Assembly: GCF_900106035.1 (NCBI RefSeq)
Contig: NZ_FNUC01000003.1
Coordinates: forward strand, 1,364,001-1,428,000
DNA from: Jiangella alba
GTDB lineage: Bacteria > Actinomycetota > Actinomycetes > Jiangellales > Jiangellaceae
Direction: 5' to 3'
Length of the DNA: 64,000 nucleotides
Position numbers and translations under genes: made by a program. Below the pieces are notes generated by a model that searched no databases, was not told where the DNA came from, and was given only the letters and a program-made list of their open reading frames with translations. Below are positions 62,536-64,000 of the stretch, in pieces. Every line of letters starts with the position of its first letter. Position 1 is the stretch's first letter.

Positions 62536-63879
62536 CTACGTCAGCGGGGTGTACGGCACCTGGCCGTTGAGGTCGATCGTCTCGACGGTGTCGAGCGTCC
62601 CGGCATCGGCGTTCCATCGCGCGATGGCCATGCCCTCGACCAGGTAGGGGTCGTCCGGGCCGGTTTCGAGGACGATGCCGGGCACCATGATCAGGCTGCC
62701 GGTGTCGGGCCGGAAGTCTCGCACCGCCTCCATCACCGACGCCCGTTCCAGCGACTCCGCCTGTTCCAGCGCCTGCACGAAGAGGTCACCGACGACCCAG
62801 CCGCCGGTGCTGGCGGACAGCGGCAGTTCCACCTTGTTGCGGGCCATCGCCTTCGCGCCCCATTCCAGGTAGTCCGCGACCCCGGGAAGATCGGCGTTGG
62901 CGGGATCGTCGACGTCGATCGAGCCCGTGGTCAGCAGGCCGTCGCCGGCGCCGGGATCGAGGCTCTCGAGCTGCCCGACCGACAACAGCGAGGTGAGCAG
63001 CTGGGGGTTCCAGTCCGTACGCGTGCTCACGGTGTTGATGAGCTGGAGGGCCTGGGCGCCCAGCGCGAAGATCACCAGGACGTCGGCGTCGGTCGCGGCC
63101 AGGGTGGTGATCTGGCCCGAGAGGTCGGGATCGGTGACCTCGAACGTCACGTGCTCGACGATGGTCGTGTCGCTGCCCTCGAGGCCCGTCTCCAGCGACT
63201 GGAACTTGGCCCGGCCGTAGTCGTCGTTCTGGGAGATCACCGCGATCGTGCCGCCGGGGAAGTTGCTGCTGAGATAGTCGGCGTAGATCAGCCCTTCGGC
63301 GGAGTACGGCGCAAGGGCGCCGTTGATCTGCCAGGGAAAGTCCGGGTTCCCCAGCTCCGGAGATCCGGTCCCGGCGAACAGGCCGGGCACGCAGGCGCGG
63401 TCGAGCACCGGCCGGATCGCCATGTTGGCCGAGGTGCCGATCACGCTCAGCATCGCGAAGACGCCCTTGTCGTCGATCATCTCCTGGACGTTGGCCTTGG
63501 CGGTCGAGGCGACGTAGTGGTCGTCCTTGTAGATGAGCTCGATGGTCCGCTTCCTGCCGTCTGCCGTCTCGACCCCGCCGGCGGCGTTGACCATGTCGAA
63601 GTACGCCTGCATGCCCCACAGGTGTGCGCCGGTGGCGGCGAACGGGCCGCTCAGCGCGCCGCTGAAGCCGACCGTGATCGACGTGTCCGTGATGCCCTCG
63701 GTGCCGTCGTAGGACGCGCACCGGTCGGTGATGCCGCTGCCGCTGCCGCCGTCGTCGTCGGGAGCCGAGACGGCTCCTCCGGCGCAGCTCGCGGTCAGCG
63801 CGACGACCGAGACCGCGGCGAGGGCGCGGCGGCCCCGGTCGAACGGCCGGCGGTCCCCGCTCAGATGTCCGACAGTCAT
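62536..63879 (-). CDS. ABC importer substrate-binding lipoprotein, branched-chain amino-acid type
   Basis: 447 residues of the Peripla_BP_6 family. Lipobox LTASC with lipidated Cys32 after a basic N-terminus; mature part starts with SITVGFSGALSGPFAATG and has YKDDHYVASTAKANVQEMIDD. Such proteins next to acyl-CoA genes often bind aromatic, cyclic or dicarboxylic acids rather than Leu/Ile/Val. ATG at 63879 overlaps the permease stop (ATGA). Confidence 0.93.
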   Translation of the reverse strand: MTVGHLSGDRRPFDRGRRALAAVSVVALTASCAGGAVSAPDDDGGSGSGITDRCASYDGTEGITDTSITVGFSGALSGPFAATGAHLWGMQAYFDMVNAAGGVETADGRKRTIELIYKDDHYVASTAKANVQEMIDDKGVFAMLSVIGTSANMAIRPVLDRACVPGLFAGTGSPELGNPDFPWQINGALAPYSAEGLIYADYLSSNFPGGTIAVISQNDDYGRAKFQSLETGLEGSDTTIVEHVTFEVTDPDLSGQITTLAATDADVLVIFALGAQALQLINTVSTRTDWNPQLLTSLLSVGQLESLDPGAGDGLLTTGSIDVDDPANADLPGVADYLEWGAKAMARNKVELPLSASTGGWVVGDLFVQALEQAESLERASVMEAVRDFRPDTGSLIMVPGIVLETGPDDPYLVEGMAIARWNADAGTLDTVETIDLNGQVPYTPLT

Positions 63880-64000
63880 CGTGACTCTCCTTCCGGCTGG
63901 AGGTGCGGTGGCGCCTTCGACGGCCGGCGCGCGAGGTCCTGGAGCAGGCCGCCGACGCCACGGGGCAGGTAGAGCAGGATCAGGATCAGGGCCACCCCGA
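63876..64000 (-). CDS. C-terminal end of a branched-chain-type ABC permease (partial)
   Basis: Last 41 codons of a gene entering from the right edge. It ends a hydrophobic helix (VALILILLYLPRGVGGLL) followed by a basic tail, as in LivM-type permeases, and its stop overlaps the binding-protein start (ATGA). The identity rests on this short segment plus context. Confidence 0.65.
   Translation of the reverse strand, partial: GVALILILLYLPRGVGGLLQDLARRPSKAPPHLQPEGESR

Overview
The window is high-GC chromosomal DNA from an actinomycete. This is supported by GTG/TTG starts with purine-rich ribosome sites, the FasR-fabD-fabH-acpP-fabF-accD order, the aceE/DUF3052/AhpE neighbourhood known from mycobacteria, and the SARP, ROK and Tat-secreted glycan genes. 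A Jiangellales-like soil actinomycete is a guess; no rRNA or other marker is present to fix the taxon. No phage, insertion sequence or CRISPR array was seen.

1-14.3 kb is mostly core. The minus strand carries the type II fatty-acid operon (fasR-like regulator, fabD, fabH, acpP, fabF, acyl-CoA carboxylase beta subunit running off the left edge). FabD has an extra C-terminal biotinyl-like domain in which the expected lysine is an arginine. A plus-strand group follows (membrane protein, pirin, Rrf2 regulator, MFS exporter), then aceE on the minus strand and, divergent, DUF3052, an AhpE-like peroxiredoxin, a zinc-ribbon protein and tRNA-Val(TAC).

14.3-32.4 kb is a compact minus-strand RiPP operon of the thiopeptide/linear azole type. 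In order of transcription it holds a 67-residue precursor, a SARP regulator, an E1-like leader-binding protein, a YcaO cyclodehydratase, a SagB-type dehydrogenase, a LanB-like glutamyl-transferring dehydratase, a SpaB_C-like eliminase, an M50 protease, a two-gene ABC exporter, a second YcaO and a two-component pair. The predicted core is 28 Ser/Thr/Cys out of 31 residues. Only one SpaB_C protein is present, so a linear poly-azole/dehydroamino-acid product looks more likely than a pyridine macrocycle. This is the most interesting system in the window.

32.6-48.9 kb is a plus-strand glycan operon: LacI repressor with its own promoter and operator, Tat-secreted sialidase, an unrecognised 310-residue protein, a small protein, an oligopeptide-type ABC importer, a Tat-secreted parallel beta-helix protein, a GH13 glucosidase, two apparently cytoplasmic sulfatases and an NAL/DHDPS-type aldolase. 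48.9-56.5 kb, on the minus strand, is a second sugar block: a ROK repressor fused to a Gfo/Idh/MocA oxidoreductase, a sugar ABC importer and two further Gfo/Idh oxidoreductases. Together the two blocks look like capture, import, desulfation and oxidation of a sulfated, possibly sialylated glycan.

56.7-64 kb is a minus-strand acyl-CoA module: branched-chain-type ABC components, SDR, thiolase-like protein, DUF35 OB-fold protein, AMP-dependent ligase, class III CoA-transferase and a MarR regulator.

Four genes (MFS, peroxiredoxin, GH13, first sulfatase) each carry one single-base indel, mostly in a G or C run, and each reads intact if one base is corrected. Sequencing error is the simplest explanation, though recent mutation cannot be excluded.
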